Shown: positions 1 through 9,328, counted from the first letter of the stretch. The stretch: 64,000 bases of DNA from Kaistella sp. (GCA_019459085.1 JAIBEW010000029.1:233343-297342); one strand, 5' to 3'. The notes: generated by a model from the sequence alone, not told the origin. Numbers and translations are program-made.

Positions 1-1033
1 AAAAGGCAGAAGCTTCCTCTTTTTTTCCGGCTTTCGCGGCCATTAATCCCAACGCGTAGTAAAATTCATTTTTTCGGGAACCATACGTTCCTTTCTTGCT
101 TATTTTTTCCAGATATTCCTTAGCGCCGTTGTAATCGCCTTTACCATTATAAGTTTTTGCAATTTCAATCTGCGATTTTACTTCAAACTCAAAATCATTC
201 GCAAGCTGGTAAGCAGAAAGAAAACTTTCGCGCGCTTGTTCATTTTTTCCCTGACTTGCCAGAATCTGGCCTCTCAGAAATGCGACACGGCTTTTGATTT
301 TGCGGTTTCCATTCACAGCAAACGCGTTTTCCAGTTCCTGAATGGCTTTGTCTTTTTTTCCTGAATTCAGAAGTGATTCGGAGAAGTAAATGCTCAGAAG
401 TTTTTCATAATCTTTATCCAGTTTCTGACTTTTAAGCTGGGTGAAAATATCTTCTGCTTTATGGTAATCCTTCATTTTAGCGTACGCTAAACCCTGATAA
501 ATTTTTGCCAGAGGAATCCGTTTGTCATCCTTCATGTTGGTGAAAAGATAATTGAGTGCATCAAGCGCAGGAAGAGGTTTGTTTTGATAAATTCTTGACT
601 GAGCTACTACGATATAAGCATCAAAAATGGCCTTGTTTTTTTCTTCACCATCTCTGGTTACCGAATATTTATCAATCGCTTTTAAAGCTTTGGCCTCAGC
701 AATTTCCAATACAGTGGCGGAAGTGTTTGCAGGCTGTCCGGGAACCGAACGGGCGTTAGCAGTGGTTTTGTCTGTCAGAAGTTGAGTTTGTCCGAGTTCG
801 CTTCCAACCGGCTGTTCATCATACGTAAGCAACGGAATATACGGCGCGTAAAAATTATCCTTATGTGCTTTGTCTCTGCTTTCAAACTCGTAATTCAGGG
901 CATCTTTGGCATTGAAAAGCGTGTTGTAATTGGTTGAAAAGCCCTTCAGAAAAGCAGAACGTTTCTCCGGCTTCTTTGTGGCACAGGAAACAATCGCGAT
1001 AAGTATGAGGAGGTAAAAGATGTTTTTTTTCAT
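1..1033 (-). CDS. sprE: PorW/SprE-type TPR lipoprotein (3' end outside window)
   Basis: The first 344 codons are visible; the gene runs off the window edge. The start MKKNIFYLLILIAIVSC is a lipoprotein signal with the acylated Cys at residue 17. The next stretch (FSTNYNTLFNAKDAL, about residues 33-47) matches my memory of the N-terminal signature of SprE/PorW. Helical TPR-like repeats follow from about residue 120. SprE/PorW is a periplasm-facing lipoprotein needed for the type IX secretion system and for gliding; it connects parts of the trans-envelope machine. A TATATTTG -7-like element lies only 4 nt before the ATG. Family call is by recognition of the N-terminus; another TPR lipoprotein cannot be excluded because the C-terminal half is missing. 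Confidence 0.75.
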   Translation of the reverse strand, partial: MKKNIFYLLILIAIVSCATKKPEKRSAFLKGFSTNYNTLFNAKDALNYEFESRDKAHKDNFYAPYIPLLTYDEQPVGSELGQTQLLTDKTTANARSVPGQPANTSATVLEIAEAKALKAIDKYSVTRDGEEKNKAIFDAYIVVAQSRIYQNKPLPALDALNYLFTNMKDDKRIPLAKIYQGLAYAKMKDYHKAEDIFTQLKSQKLDKDYEKLLSIYFSESLLNSGKKDKAIQELENAFAVNGNRKIKSRVAFLRGQILASQGKNEQARESFLSAYQLANDFEFEVKSQIEIAKTYNGKGDYNGAKEYLEKISKKGTYGSRKNEFYYALGLMAAKAGKKEEASAF

Positions 1034-1135
1034 TATTCAAATATAACTGGCTAAATATCATTTTAGTATAATAAATATCAATTATTTATCTGTAAAAATA
1101 ATGAAAAAATTATTTGGAACCATTTTATCCGTCAA

Positions 1136-1693
1136 TTATTCCCAATCGCGCAGCAGCTGGTAGATGAGGTGGGTTGGAAGGCCCATAACGGTGTAGAAAC
1201 TGCCCTCAATTTTTTTGATTTTCGCCATTCCGAACCATTCCTGGACGCCATAACTTCCGGCTTTGTCGAAAGGTTTGCAGCGTTCTATATAAAAATCGAT
1301 TTCTTCATCGCCCACTTCTTCAATCTCTACAAACGCGACGTCGGTCTGCGAAACTGTTTTTTCGGAAGTTCTGAGGGTAATTCCCGTGTACACTTCATGC
1401 GTTTGTCCGGAAAGTTTCCTGATCATTTCTTTTGCATGTTCGGCATCCTGAGGTTTTCCAAGAACTTCATTTCCAACAGCGACAATGGTATCGGCAGTTA
1501 TTAAAATTTCGTCTTTTTCCAGTTTTCGGAAGGCATTTGCCTTTAGTTCTGAAAGATATTGTGCAATTTCTTTCACATCAAGAGTTTCCGGATAAATTTC
1601 ATCACAGTCTAAAGGAACGGTTTCAAAATCGTAGCCTAAACCCCGCAGGAGTTCTTTTCTTCTGGGAGACTGTGAGGCAAGAAGGATTTTCAT
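1136..1693 (-). CDS. maf: Maf-like nucleoside triphosphate pyrophosphatase
   Basis: 185 residues, the normal Maf length. The substrate-binding signature SQSPRRKELLRGLG is at residues 8-21 and the catalytic Asp lies in ADTIVA (D68). Maf proteins hydrolyse dTTP, UTP or modified NTPs to the monophosphate and pyrophosphate in the cytoplasm, acting as house-cleaning enzymes; the name comes from a septum-arrest effect on overexpression. The gene follows kdsC with an 11-nt gap and is probably co-transcribed with it and the DUF2520 gene, an arrangement common in Flavobacteriia. The exact substrate subclass (YhdE or YceF type) is not decided here. Confidence 0.93.
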   Translation of the reverse strand: MKILLASQSPRRKELLRGLGYDFETVPLDCDEIYPETLDVKEIAQYLSELKANAFRKLEKDEILITADTIVAVGNEVLGKPQDAEHAKEMIRKLSGQTHEVYTGITLRTSEKTVSQTDVAFVEIEEVGDEEIDFYIERCKPFDKAGSYGVQEWFGMAKIKKIEGSFYTVMGLPTHLIYQLLRDWE

Positions 1694-1704
1694 TTTTTTT
1701 AAAT

Positions 1705-2223
1705 TTAAACGGATTGGGTATTGTCTTCAATCCAGTTGCCCTGAATTTTCATGACCTGTTCAATTACATCGCGCACTGCGCCTTTTCCGCCATGGACAGG
1801 GGAAATGTATTCGGAAATTTCCTTTACTTCGGGAACCGCATTAATCGGGCAGGCGGAAATTCCGGAAATCCGCATGATTTTCATATCAGGCAGATCATCA
1901 CCCATAGTCAGAATTTCATCGTTCTGCAGATTGTATTTTGTTTTGAACTCTTCGAATTTTTGAAATTTATCAGAAACTTTCGTATAATAGTCTGTAATTC
2001 CGAGATAATTGATACGGTTGCGCACGGCAGGATCGTCGCCGCCCGTGATTACTGCTATTTTGTAATTATTTTTTACTGCTTTTACCACCGCATAACCGTC
2101 CAGAACATTCATCACGCGGCACATGCTGTTATCGGGCATCAGATAAACACTTCCGTCGGTAAAAACACCGTCAACATCAAATACAAAGGCTTTAATGTCC
2201 GAAAGTTTCGATTTATAACTCAT
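1705..2223 (-). CDS. kdsC: KdsC-like HAD phosphatase (KDO-8-phosphate phosphatase family)
   Basis: 172 residues with no cap domain, as in the tetrameric C0-type HAD phosphatases. Motif I is FDVDGVFTDG with nucleophile D16 and acid/base D18; the metal motif GDDLPD is at 108-113. KdsC removes phosphate from 3-deoxy-D-manno-octulosonate 8-phosphate on the way to the KDO sugar of lipopolysaccharide. One oddity is ITGGDD at motif II (residues 59-64), where many KdsC proteins have ITGR. Its 5' end overlaps the DUF2520 gene by 11 nt, so translation is probably coupled. A different small phosphatase substrate is possible. Confidence 0.87.
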   Translation of the reverse strand: MSYKSKLSDIKAFVFDVDGVFTDGSVYLMPDNSMCRVMNVLDGYAVVKAVKNNYKIAVITGGDDPAVRNRINYLGITDYYTKVSDKFQKFEEFKTKYNLQNDEILTMGDDLPDMKIMRISGISACPINAVPEVKEISEYISPVHGGKGAVRDVIEQVMKIQGNWIEDNTQSV

Positions 2224-2965
2224 ACATTTTTTTTATAGATTCGTTCATGGTTCTGTAGATTTTGAGATGTTCTTCATCCATCAGTAAAGATTCATGAAGC
2301 TTTAAAACCCTTTCGTCGTTCCTGACGGCGGGTCCGGTTTGAGCCAGTTTTGGCTCTATCTGCAAAATTTTCGAAGTCGTTTCCTCAATTAAAGGGAAAA
2401 ACCACGAAAACGGAATATTTTGGGAATCGGAAATTTCTTTCGCCCTCGCAAACAGGTGATTCACAAAGTTGCAAGCAAAAACTGCGGTAAGATGAACGTA
2501 TTTTCTCTTCTCGTAATCGGAAACGGCCACATTTTGAGAGATTTTCAGCGCAATATTTTTCATCAATTCCACATCCTCCTCATTTTCGCCTTCAATGAAG
2601 AAAGGAATTTCAGCATAATTAAGTTCCTTGGATTTCGAAAAGGTCTGCAACGGATAAAAACTTGCTTTCCGGTAATTTCCTTCCAGAATTTCTTTCGGAA
2701 GCGAACCTGAAGTGTGGGCAACCAGGCAGTTTTCTTTTTTAATCTTTTTGGAAATTTCCTGAACGGCATCATCGTTCACGGCAATCAAATAGAAATCGGC
2801 ATCTGCGAGTTCTCCGGAAGAGTAAGGAATTGAAAACTTTTCAGAGATTTCTTTCAAGGCGTCTTCGTTCCTGCCAAAAATCTGGGAAATTTCAATTTTT
2901 TTATCGAGAAAAGCCTTGGCCAGATGAAAAGCAATATTGCCCGAACCGAGAATTACAATCTTCAT
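2213..2965 (-). CDS. Rossmann-like protein with C-terminal DUF2520
   Basis: 250 residues from the chosen ATG at 2965. Upstream in-frame codons exist, but MKIVILGSGNIAFHLAKAF is the natural start because the beta-alpha-beta dinucleotide loop (GSGN) begins within 8 residues. The N-terminal half resembles ProC and F420-dependent NADP reductases; the C-terminal half is the all-helical DUF2520. The reaction is unknown; a dehydrogenase acting on a small substrate is the usual guess. It is first in a DUF2520-kdsC-maf unit. Two TATATTTG -7-like elements lie at 2967-2974 and 2981-2988; the farther one leaves room for a short leader. Confidence 0.85.
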   Translation of the reverse strand: MKIVILGSGNIAFHLAKAFLDKKIEISQIFGRNEDALKEISEKFSIPYSSGELADADFYLIAVNDDAVQEISKKIKKENCLVAHTSGSLPKEILEGNYRKASFYPLQTFSKSKELNYAEIPFFIEGENEEDVELMKNIALKISQNVAVSDYEKRKYVHLTAVFACNFVNHLFARAKEISDSQNIPFSWFFPLIEETTSKILQIEPKLAQTGPAVRNDERVLKLHESLLMDEEHLKIYRTMNESIKKMYEL

Positions 2966-3010
2966 GCAAATATATATGAGCAAATATAATTATTTGGTTT
3001 GGACTGAAAA

Positions 3011-3043
3011 TTGGAATGCCTATTTAACTTTTAATTAAATTTG
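3011..3043 (+). promoter_or_regulatory. Bacteroidota housekeeping promoter for the ECF sigma unit
   Basis: A -33-like TTG (3011-3013) and a perfect TAnnTTTG -7 element (TAAATTTG, 3036-3043) are 22 nt apart, within the range of the primary sigma factor of this phylum. The start codon is 25 nt downstream. Confidence 0.5.
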
Positions 3044-3068
3044 CCATCAAAACCACGAATGCATCTCC

Positions 3069-3620
3069 ATGAAGATTAAGGAAGCCGAAATTATTGAGTT
3101 GATGTCCAGCGAAAAATCCCGTGAAAAGGGAGTTCGCCTGATGATGGATGCTTACCAAAGCCGGCTGTATTGGCATATCCGAAGATTTATTGTAGATCAT
3201 GCGCTGTCTCAGGATATTTTACAGGATACGTTTATTAAAGCCTATTCAAACTTTCATCAGTTCAAGCAGGACAGTCAGTTGTACACCTGGCTTTACCGGA
3301 TCGCAACCAACGAAGCGCTTCAGCAGCTTAACAAAATGAAAAAAATGCAGAAAACGGATGAAGATGCTGATTATCACATGCAGAACCTAGTTGCAGACAA
3401 TGTACAAAGTGATGCAGGAGAGATTCAGGTTCTTCTTCAGAAAGCCATTCATACGCTGCCGGATAAACAGAAACTGGTGTTCAATATGAGGTATTATGAT
3501 GACTTGCCTTACGAAGAGATGAGTAAAATTCTGGACATGTCGGTAGGAACACTGAAGACCAACTACCACTACGCCAAACAGAAGATTGAAGATTATATTA
3601 AAGAAAATTACGAAGAATAA
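3069..3620 (+). CDS. ECF-type RNA polymerase sigma-70 family factor
   Basis: 183 residues, typical for an ECF sigma factor with only regions 2 and 4. Region 2 spans about residues 25-95, with the core-binding and -10-reading helices around LSQDILQDTFIKAYSNF and YTWLYRIATNEALQQL. Region 4 (about 130-180) has the helix-turn-helix LPYEEMSKILDMSVGTLKTN. It directs polymerase to a small alternative regulon, usually an envelope or stress response. The next gene starts 10 nt later and encodes a single-pass membrane protein of the size and place of an anti-sigma factor, and a third gene encodes a secreted helical protein. The inducing signal is not evident. No copy of the TGTAAC/ACTAATA motif found at 9.5 and 13.7 kb lies before this gene. 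Confidence 0.92.
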   Translation: MKIKEAEIIELMSSEKSREKGVRLMMDAYQSRLYWHIRRFIVDHALSQDILQDTFIKAYSNFHQFKQDSQLYTWLYRIATNEALQQLNKMKKMQKTDEDADYHMQNLVADNVQSDAGEIQVLLQKAIHTLPDKQKLVFNMRYYDDLPYEEMSKILDMSVGTLKTNYHYAKQKIEDYIKENYEE

Positions 3621-3630
3621 ATTTTTTAAA

Positions 3631-4176
3631 ATGAAAAATTTTGATATAGAAAAATTGGAACGCATCAATGCCTTTAAAACTCCGGAAATTTTTTTTCCTG
3701 ACGTTCAGAACAGGGTACTTTCGCAAACCGTTTTTAAAGAAAACAAAACAAAGGTTTTTAAACTGGATTTTAAATGGGCTGCCGCGGCAGCAGTGATTTT
3801 GATTGCAGGACTCACCGCTTTCTTTTTTACAGATAAACAGGAGCAGAACGCGACGGTTATTGCGGACACTGAAGTACAAAAAACCACTCCTTTACCGGCG
3901 CAACAAACCAAGAGTGAAGAAATGATTGCTTACGAAACGGTAAAAAAGGATTTAACCTCTGTGGAGAATATGAATCAGACAGATGTAACCGAATATGCAG
4001 AGAATAATGTGGTTTCAGTTAAAGAACCGGTGACTACACAAAACACTACGGCAAAAGCAGCAATGCTTACAGAGGCCGAACAGATCGATCAGCTTTTGGC
4101 AGTATTTACTGAAGTTGAACTTTCAGAGATCAGCAAGAATTCAGATCAGGACGTGTATTTGGATTTATATAATTAA
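3631..4176 (+). CDS. Single-pass membrane protein, probable anti-sigma factor
   Basis: 181 residues from ATG 3631; an upstream in-frame start at 3586 would overlap the sigma gene and adds a Lys-rich stretch, so it was not used. Residues 1-48 are cytoplasmic and include KLERINAFKTPEIFFPDV; residues 49-66 form one membrane helix rich in Ala and Ile; the remainder is a polar, Thr/Gln/Glu-rich periplasmic tail. I see no zinc-finger (HxxxCxxC) anti-sigma motif. The anti-sigma role is inferred from position directly after the ECF gene and from topology, not from sequence family. Confidence 0.6.
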   Translation: MKNFDIEKLERINAFKTPEIFFPDVQNRVLSQTVFKENKTKVFKLDFKWAAAAAVILIAGLTAFFFTDKQEQNATVIADTEVQKTTPLPAQQTKSEEMIAYETVKKDLTSVENMNQTDVTEYAENNVVSVKEPVTTQNTTAKAAMLTEAEQIDQLLAVFTEVELSEISKNSDQDVYLDLYN

Positions 4177-4201
4177 ATTTGAATAACCTAAAGACTTAAA
4201 A

Positions 4202-4759
4202 ATGAAGATAAAGAATACCGTTTTTTTACTGTTTCTTTCGATGGGTTCGCTCATGTTTTCGCAAAAACTTACTTCCGATAACTGGAAGAAAATGAGTGAA
4301 AATGAAAGAAAGGAACTGATTAAAAAAATGTCACCTGAAGAAAGAAAGGCACTTTTAAAAGAATTCAGAGAAAAAATGATGATTTCTGAACTGGAAGTTT
4401 CAAAAGAGAATGAAGAGGAATTCAGAGATTTATATACCGAATATCAGGAAAGCCAGAAACAGATCAAAAACAAGTTCACGCCCAAGGAAACTTACGACAA
4501 ACTAAGCGAAGAGGAAGCGAAAGCAGAACTTGAGCGCAGTTTTGAAATCGGGCAGCAGCTTTTAGACAACCGGAAAAAATATTCCCAGAAGTTTCAAAGA
4601 CTTATTAAGCCGCAACAGGTTCTGGAACTTTTCCAGACCGAAGGTAAAATCCGGGAACGCGTAAATGAAAAACGAAACAAATTTCGGACTCCCAATGAAA
4701 GTTCATCTTTCAGAACCAAGTCTGCACCGGGGGGCTTCCGGAATTCAAAACGCCCATAA
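4202..4759 (+). CDS. Secreted helical protein of the ECF cluster (Spy/'sensor of ECF' type)
   Basis: 185 residues. The first 20 are a signal peptide ending near MFSQ. The mature part is highly charged and helical (KKMSPEERKALLKEFREKM), similar to the small periplasmic proteins found after ECF sigma genes in Flavobacteriia and labelled 'sensor of ECF-type sigma factor', which recall Spy/CpxP chaperones. The C-terminus is basic and Ser/Arg-rich. It is third in the sigma/membrane/secreted trio and is followed by a strong hairpin. A role in sensing misfolded envelope proteins or metal is inference only. Confidence 0.6.
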   Translation: MKIKNTVFLLFLSMGSLMFSQKLTSDNWKKMSENERKELIKKMSPEERKALLKEFREKMMISELEVSKENEEEFRDLYTEYQESQKQIKNKFTPKETYDKLSEEEAKAELERSFEIGQQLLDNRKKYSQKFQRLIKPQQVLELFQTEGKIRERVNEKRNKFRTPNESSSFRTKSAPGGFRNSKRP

Positions 4760-4779
4760 TAGTTTATTTTTTAATGTTT

Positions 4780-4812
4780 GAACGCCCTTTGCAAATTTTG
4801 CAAAGGGCGTTC
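4780..4812 (+). terminator. Hairpin after the ECF trio
   Basis: A 13-bp perfect inverted repeat, GAACGCCCTTTGC and its complement, with a 7-nt loop. There is no long T-run after it, but position and strength fit a transcription terminator. Confidence 0.6.
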
Positions 4813-4847
4813 TGCATCTAATCATTCATAAAATCAAATGAAAACAC

Positions 4848-4855
4848 TAAATTTG
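4848..4855 (+). promoter_or_regulatory. -7 element for lepA
   Basis: TAAATTTG, a perfect TAnnTTTG match, lies 19 nt before the lepA ATG. No clear -33 TTG at the right distance. Confidence 0.45.
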
Positions 4856-4874
4856 CAACCTATCCTGTAATTTA

Positions 4875-6671
4875 ATGAAAAACATAAGAAATTTCTGCAT
4901 CATTGCACATATCGATCACGGCAAATCCACACTGGCAGACCGCCTTCTAGAATATACCCATACCGTGACCCAAAGGGAACTGCAGTCGCAAACTTTGGAC
5001 GATATGGATATTGAAAAAGAACGTGGAATCACCATAAAATCGCACGCCATACAGATGGATTATGAACTGAATGGTGAAAAATATATTTTAAACCTGATTG
5101 ATACACCCGGACACGTGGATTTTTCCTACGAAGTATCGCGGTCTATTGCTGCCTGCGAAGGCGCGCTCCTTATTGTTGACGCGGCGCAGAGCATTCAGGC
5201 ACAAACGATCAGCAATCTTTATCTGGCGCTCGAAAATGACTTAACCATCATCCCAATTCTGAATAAGATCGACTTACCGTCGGCAAATCCGGAAGAAGTG
5301 ACCGATGAAATCATGAATTTAATCGGCTGCGAGTACGAAGATGTTCTGCGTGTTTCCGGAAAAACGGGCGAAGGGGTACACGAACTTTTAGAGCATATCG
5401 TTAATAGAATACCCGCTCCGGTTGGAGATGAAAATGGCCCGTTACAGGCTTTGGTTTTCGACTCGGTTTACAATCCGTTCCGTGGAATTGAAGCATATTT
5501 TAAAGTCGTAAACGGAAGCATCAAAAAAGGTCAGCGTATTAAATTCATGGCGACCGGAAAAATGTATGAAGCCGATGAAGTGGGAACTTTAAAACTGAAG
5601 CAGGCACCAAAAGCTGAAATTAAAACCGGCGACGTAGGTTACATTATTTCCGGGATTAAAGATGCGCGCGAAGTAAAGGTTGGAGATACGATCACCACGT
5701 TCGAAAATGGCGCAGAAAAAGCTATCGAAGGTTTCGAAGAAGTAAAACCGATGGTTTTTGCCGGAATTTATCCGATAGAAGCTGAAGATTTTGAAGAATT
5801 GAGATTTTCTCTTGAAAAACTCAGACTGAATGATGCCTCATTGGTTTTCGAGCCGGAAAGTTCAGCAGCATTGGGTTTTGGATTCCGTTGCGGATTCCTC
5901 GGAATGCTTCACATGGAAATCGTTCAGGAGAGACTCGACCGTGAATTTAATATGGATGTCATCACGACCGTTCCCAACGTTTCTTACCACGGTTACACCA
6001 AAAAAGATCCGGAAAAGATGATCTTGATTAACAATCCTTCAGAAATGACTGATCCCATGACGATGGATAGGGTAGAGGAACCTTTTATTAAAGCATCCAT
6101 CATTACAAAATCAGATTTTGTAGGCGCTGTAATGACTTTATGTATCGAAAAAAGAGGCGAAATTGTTACCCAGAATTATTTAACTTCAGACCGCGTTGAG
6201 ATGGTTTTCAATATGCCTTTGGCAGAAGTGGTTTTCGATTTTTATGACCGTTTGAAATCTATTTCTAAAGGTTACGCGTCTTTCGATTATCATCCGATCG
6301 GTTTCCGCGCTTCCAAATTGGTGAAGATGGATATTCTTATCAATGGCGATATGGTAGATGCGCTTTCATCTCTGATTCACGACAGCAACGCTTATTATAT
6401 CGGAAAAAGAATGTGCGAAAAACTGCGCGAACTGATTCCGAGGCAGCAGTTTGATATTGCCGTTCAGGCCGCATTAGGTGCGAAAGTAATCGCGCGCGAG
6501 ACCATTAAAGCTTTAAGAAAAGACGTGACGGCAAAATGTTACGGAGGTGATATTTCGAGAAAACGTAAACTCCTTGAAAAACAGAAAGAAGGAAAGAAAA
6601 AAATGAAGCAAATCGGTAGGGTTGAGGTTCCGCAATCGGCATTTATGGCGGTTTTAAAACTGAATGACTAA
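4875..6671 (+). CDS. lepA: Elongation factor 4 (LepA)
   Basis: 598 residues, standard length. The GTPase motifs are all present: G1 AHIDHGKST (11-19), G3 DTPGHVD and G4 NKID. The LepA-specific C-terminal domain is recognisable near the end ([20 protein letters not shown], then [13 protein letters not shown]). EF4 is a ribosome-associated translational GTPase proposed to back-translocate or remodel stalled ribosomes and to help assemble the small subunit. It stands alone, with its own -7 element and a hairpin after the stop. Confidence 0.98.
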   Translation: MKNIRNFCIIAHIDHGKSTLADRLLEYTHTVTQRELQSQTLDDMDIEKERGITIKSHAIQMDYELNGEKYILNLIDTPGHVDFSYEVSRSIAACEGALLIVDAAQSIQAQTISNLYLALENDLTIIPILNKIDLPSANPEEVTDEIMNLIGCEYEDVLRVSGKTGEGVHELLEHIVNRIPAPVGDENGPLQALVFDSVYNPFRGIEAYFKVVNGSIKKGQRIKFMATGKMYEADEVGTLKLKQAPKAEIKTGDVGYIISGIKDAREVKVGDTITTFENGAEKAIEGFEEVKPMVFAGIYPIEAEDFEELRFSLEKLRLNDASLVFEPESSAALGFGFRCGFLGMLHMEIVQERLDREFNMDVITTVPNVSYHGYTKKDPEKMILINNPSEMTDPMTMDRVEEPFIKASIITKSDFVGAVMTLCIEKRGEIVTQNYLTSDRVEMVFNMPLAEVVFDFYDRLKSISKGYASFDYHPIGFRASKLVKMDILINGDMVDALSSLIHDSNAYYIGKRMCEKLRELIPRQQFDIAVQAALGAKVIARETIKALRKDVTAKCYGGDISRKRKLLEKQKEGKKKMKQIGRVEVPQSAFMAVLKLND

Positions 6672-6698
6672 GCGCCTCAGCTATCTTTATAAAATTTA

Positions 6699-6725
6699 AA
6701 ATTCCTGATATTTTCAGGAATTTTT
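6699..6725 (+). terminator. Intrinsic terminator after lepA
   Basis: A 10-bp stem (AAATTCCTGA and its complement) with a 5-nt loop, followed by T residues. Confidence 0.7.
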
Positions 6726-6748
6726 GTTATTTTTAATAAATTTTACCA

Positions 6749-8443
6749 ATGAAATCAGGTTTTTTCTTACTTTTTTTACTCTCACAGTTATTTTCTGCCC
6801 AACAATTCCAAACACCCTACGAAAAAGGCAACGGCAACCGGTCGGTGACTTACGAAGAAATGGTGAAATACTACGATAATTTAGACCATAATTTTGAAAC
6901 CATTTCCGTTGAAAATTTCGGAGAAGATGATAACGGAGAACCGATAAAAGTGGTGGTTTTTGCGCCTTTAAATAGTAAAAAAAGTCCCGCGATTCTGATC
7001 AATAATGGAATCCACCCCGGTGAACCCGACGGAATTGATGCGACAATGATGCTCATGCGCGATCTGGCCATTGGAAAAATCTCCTCGAACAGTCTGAAAA
7101 TTGCTGCCGTTCAGTCTTACAATATTTCGGGAATGCTGCGACGCGGAAAATACAGCCGTGCGAACCAAAACGGGCCTGAAGAATACGGCTTCCGCGGAAA
7201 TGCCAGAAACTACGACCTAAACCGCGATTTCATTAAGAACGACAGTGAAAATTCCAGGAGTTTTCAGCAGATCTTTCATTATTATAAACCGATTTATTTT
7301 ATTGATAATCATGTAAGTAACGGAGCAGATTATCAGTATCTTTTTACCTATATTTCCACCAATAAAGAAAGACTTGGGAAAACTTTAGGCGATTATTTCA
7401 ACGTGAAAATGCAGCCTGAAATTCTGAAAAATTTAGAAAAGAAAGGGATTCTTACCACACCTTATGTCAATATTCACGGCGATTCTCCGGACGAAGGCTT
7501 TCCTGCGTTTATGGATTCTCCGCGTTATGCGACGGGTTACACGACACTATTCAATACATTGGGAACGGTGGCGGAAACACATATGTTGAAGCCCTACAAA
7601 GACCGTGTTCGAGCGACATATGAATATATGCTGGAATCGATGAATTTTGTTGGGGAAAATGCCGCTGAAATTAAGAAGAACATGGCGGAAAGTTCAGCTC
7701 CGTTGCAACCCGGAAACACATACACTTTACAGTGGAAACTGGATGACACAAAGTTTCAGCTCATTGATTTTAAAGGCTATGAGGCCGGTAAAAAGACGAG
7801 TGAAGTTTCCGGAAAACCAAGATTGTTTTACGACAGAACGAAGCCTTTCAACAGAAAAGTGAAGTTTTTTGATGAATATGTTTCCACAAAACAAATCACA
7901 ATTCCGCGTTACTATGTGATTCCGAAATCCGAAAGAAAAGTGATTGAATTTCTGAAGCGGAACAACATTAAAATGCAGGAAATTGCCCAGGATTCTGCGA
8001 TGAATGTTGAGCTTTACCGCATCGCGGATTTTAAAACAGTAAAAAATCCTTACGAAGGACACTATCTTCATTATGAAACCAAAGCGAGATCGGAATTCAA
8101 AAACAGAAGTTTCAGAAAAGGGGATTTTCTGGTTTCCACGAAGCAAGAGGGCGTGAAATATCTGCTCGAAACTCTGGAGCCGGAAGCTACAGATTCTTTT
8201 TTCAACTGGAATTTCTTTGATGCGGTTCTGGGACAGAAAGAATATTTCTCCGACTATGTTTTTGAAGATACCGCGGCAGAATTGCTGAAAAAAAGTCAGG
8301 TTTTAAAGACTGCTTTCGAATTTAAAAAAATTGCAGAACCGGATTTTGCCCAGGATTCAAATGCGCAGTTGGAGTGGATCTACAAAAACTCCGAATATTA
8401 TGAAGGAAGTGTAAATCTGTACCCAATTTTCAGGATTCTGTAA
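6749..8443 (+). CDS. Secreted M14-family zinc carboxypeptidase
   Basis: 564 residues with a signal peptide (cleavage near FSAQ, residue 18). The zinc ligands are visible: HPGEPDG gives H89 and E92, and DNHVSNGAD gives H188. The substrate-binding NYDLNRDF is at 154-161, and E276 in TVAETH is the likely catalytic Glu. M14 enzymes remove C-terminal residues from peptides. The protein is longer than a bare M14 domain (about 300 residues); the C-terminal ~250 residues are unassigned. It is transcribed alone, and its stop codon touches the stop codon of the convergent gene with no spacer. Confidence 0.88.
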   Translation: MKSGFFLLFLLSQLFSAQQFQTPYEKGNGNRSVTYEEMVKYYDNLDHNFETISVENFGEDDNGEPIKVVVFAPLNSKKSPAILINNGIHPGEPDGIDATMMLMRDLAIGKISSNSLKIAAVQSYNISGMLRRGKYSRANQNGPEEYGFRGNARNYDLNRDFIKNDSENSRSFQQIFHYYKPIYFIDNHVSNGADYQYLFTYISTNKERLGKTLGDYFNVKMQPEILKNLEKKGILTTPYVNIHGDSPDEGFPAFMDSPRYATGYTTLFNTLGTVAETHMLKPYKDRVRATYEYMLESMNFVGENAAEIKKNMAESSAPLQPGNTYTLQWKLDDTKFQLIDFKGYEAGKKTSEVSGKPRLFYDRTKPFNRKVKFFDEYVSTKQITIPRYYVIPKSERKVIEFLKRNNIKMQEIAQDSAMNVELYRIADFKTVKNPYEGHYLHYETKARSEFKNRSFRKGDFLVSTKQEGVKYLLETLEPEATDSFFNWNFFDAVLGQKEYFSDYVFEDTAAELLKKSQVLKTAFEFKKIAEPDFAQDSNAQLEWIYKNSEYYEGSVNLYPIFRIL

Positions 8444-9328
8444 TTATTTTTTCGGCAGATTTTTTTTCAGCGCATAATTGGCATTGGCAATCGCTGTTTT
8501 CTCTTTCCAGTCCATATACCGATTCTTCAGCAGTTTTTTCATCAGATTATCTGCATTTCTCTGCACGGTCAGGTTCCAGAGCGAACGTGCTTTTACCGCT
8601 AAGGATTTATCCCAGGCCCGCAGCGAAATCGAAAAGCTACCGTCCAGATATTTCATCCAGTGCCAGTAACCCGAAGGCATAAAAAGGGTGTCGCCGTGTT
8701 CCAGGAAGCATTCCAAACCTTCCACGCCGTCTAAGGCCGGATATTTTTCGAAATCCGGATTTTCAATATCATAGTCTTCCAGCGCGTAGGTTGCATACGG
8801 AAGTTTATAGAGCCGGTCTTTCCATTTATAATCGAAAAGGAGAATGTGTTTCCGTCCGTTGAAATGGGTGTGGAAAATATGCGCCATATCAATGTCGTAA
8901 TGAAGGAAAGTTACAGAACCTTTTCCGCCGAAAAACATACTCGGATATTTGTCCAGAAAACCACCCATCAAATCTTTTGGAGGGAGATAATCATCAAGGA
9001 GTTTTTTCGCCTGTTTTATGGGATCAAAAAAGAAAATCCGAAGATCGGTAGGCTCACTTTTAATTAAATCGATATAATCACCAAATTTCATTTTAGTTTT
9101 TGGTGCATTAATAGGAGCTGCAGGATCCGCTTTCGACGAATCATAGAGTGGAACTTCTGTTTCTCCCACAATTTCCTTCATATAATCGAGGGTCCATTTC
9201 TGGTAAGCCGGCCATTTTTTAGCCATGTTACGGATCACGACAGGCTTTTTCGGTTTCAGGTATTTTTCACGGAATTCTTCTTGCGAAATATCGTCTACAA
9301 CATCAATCGGTTTTAAGTGAAGTCCCAT
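8444..9328 (-). CDS. Cupin-like / JmjC-domain protein, putative 2OG-Fe(II) oxygenase
   Basis: 294 residues. The Fe-binding facial triad of cupin_8/JmjC proteins is visible: HYDID (H143, D145) and the distal His in PSGYWHWMKYLDGSFS (H223). The 2-oxoglutarate-binding stretch includes GRKHILLFD (158-166). Members hydroxylate proteins, tRNA or small molecules; the substrate here is unknown. Its TAA is immediately next to the TAA of the M14 gene, so the convergent genes share no intergenic DNA. A TACTTTTG -7-like element is at 9349-9356 on the minus strand. Confidence 0.82.
   Translation of the reverse strand: MGLHLKPIDVVDDISQEEFREKYLKPKKPVVIRNMAKKWPAYQKWTLDYMKEIVGETEVPLYDSSKADPAAPINAPKTKMKFGDYIDLIKSEPTDLRIFFFDPIKQAKKLLDDYLPPKDLMGGFLDKYPSMFFGGKGSVTFLHYDIDMAHIFHTHFNGRKHILLFDYKWKDRLYKLPYATYALEDYDIENPDFEKYPALDGVEGLECFLEHGDTLFMPSGYWHWMKYLDGSFSISLRAWDKSLAVKARSLWNLTVQRNADNLMKKLLKNRYMDWKEKTAIANANYALKKNLPKK

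Noticed and set aside
1432..2238. 268-codon plus-strand frame opposite maf and kdsC
   Set aside because: It is the antisense shadow of two clear genes, rich in Phe, His, Ile and Asn, with no family signal.
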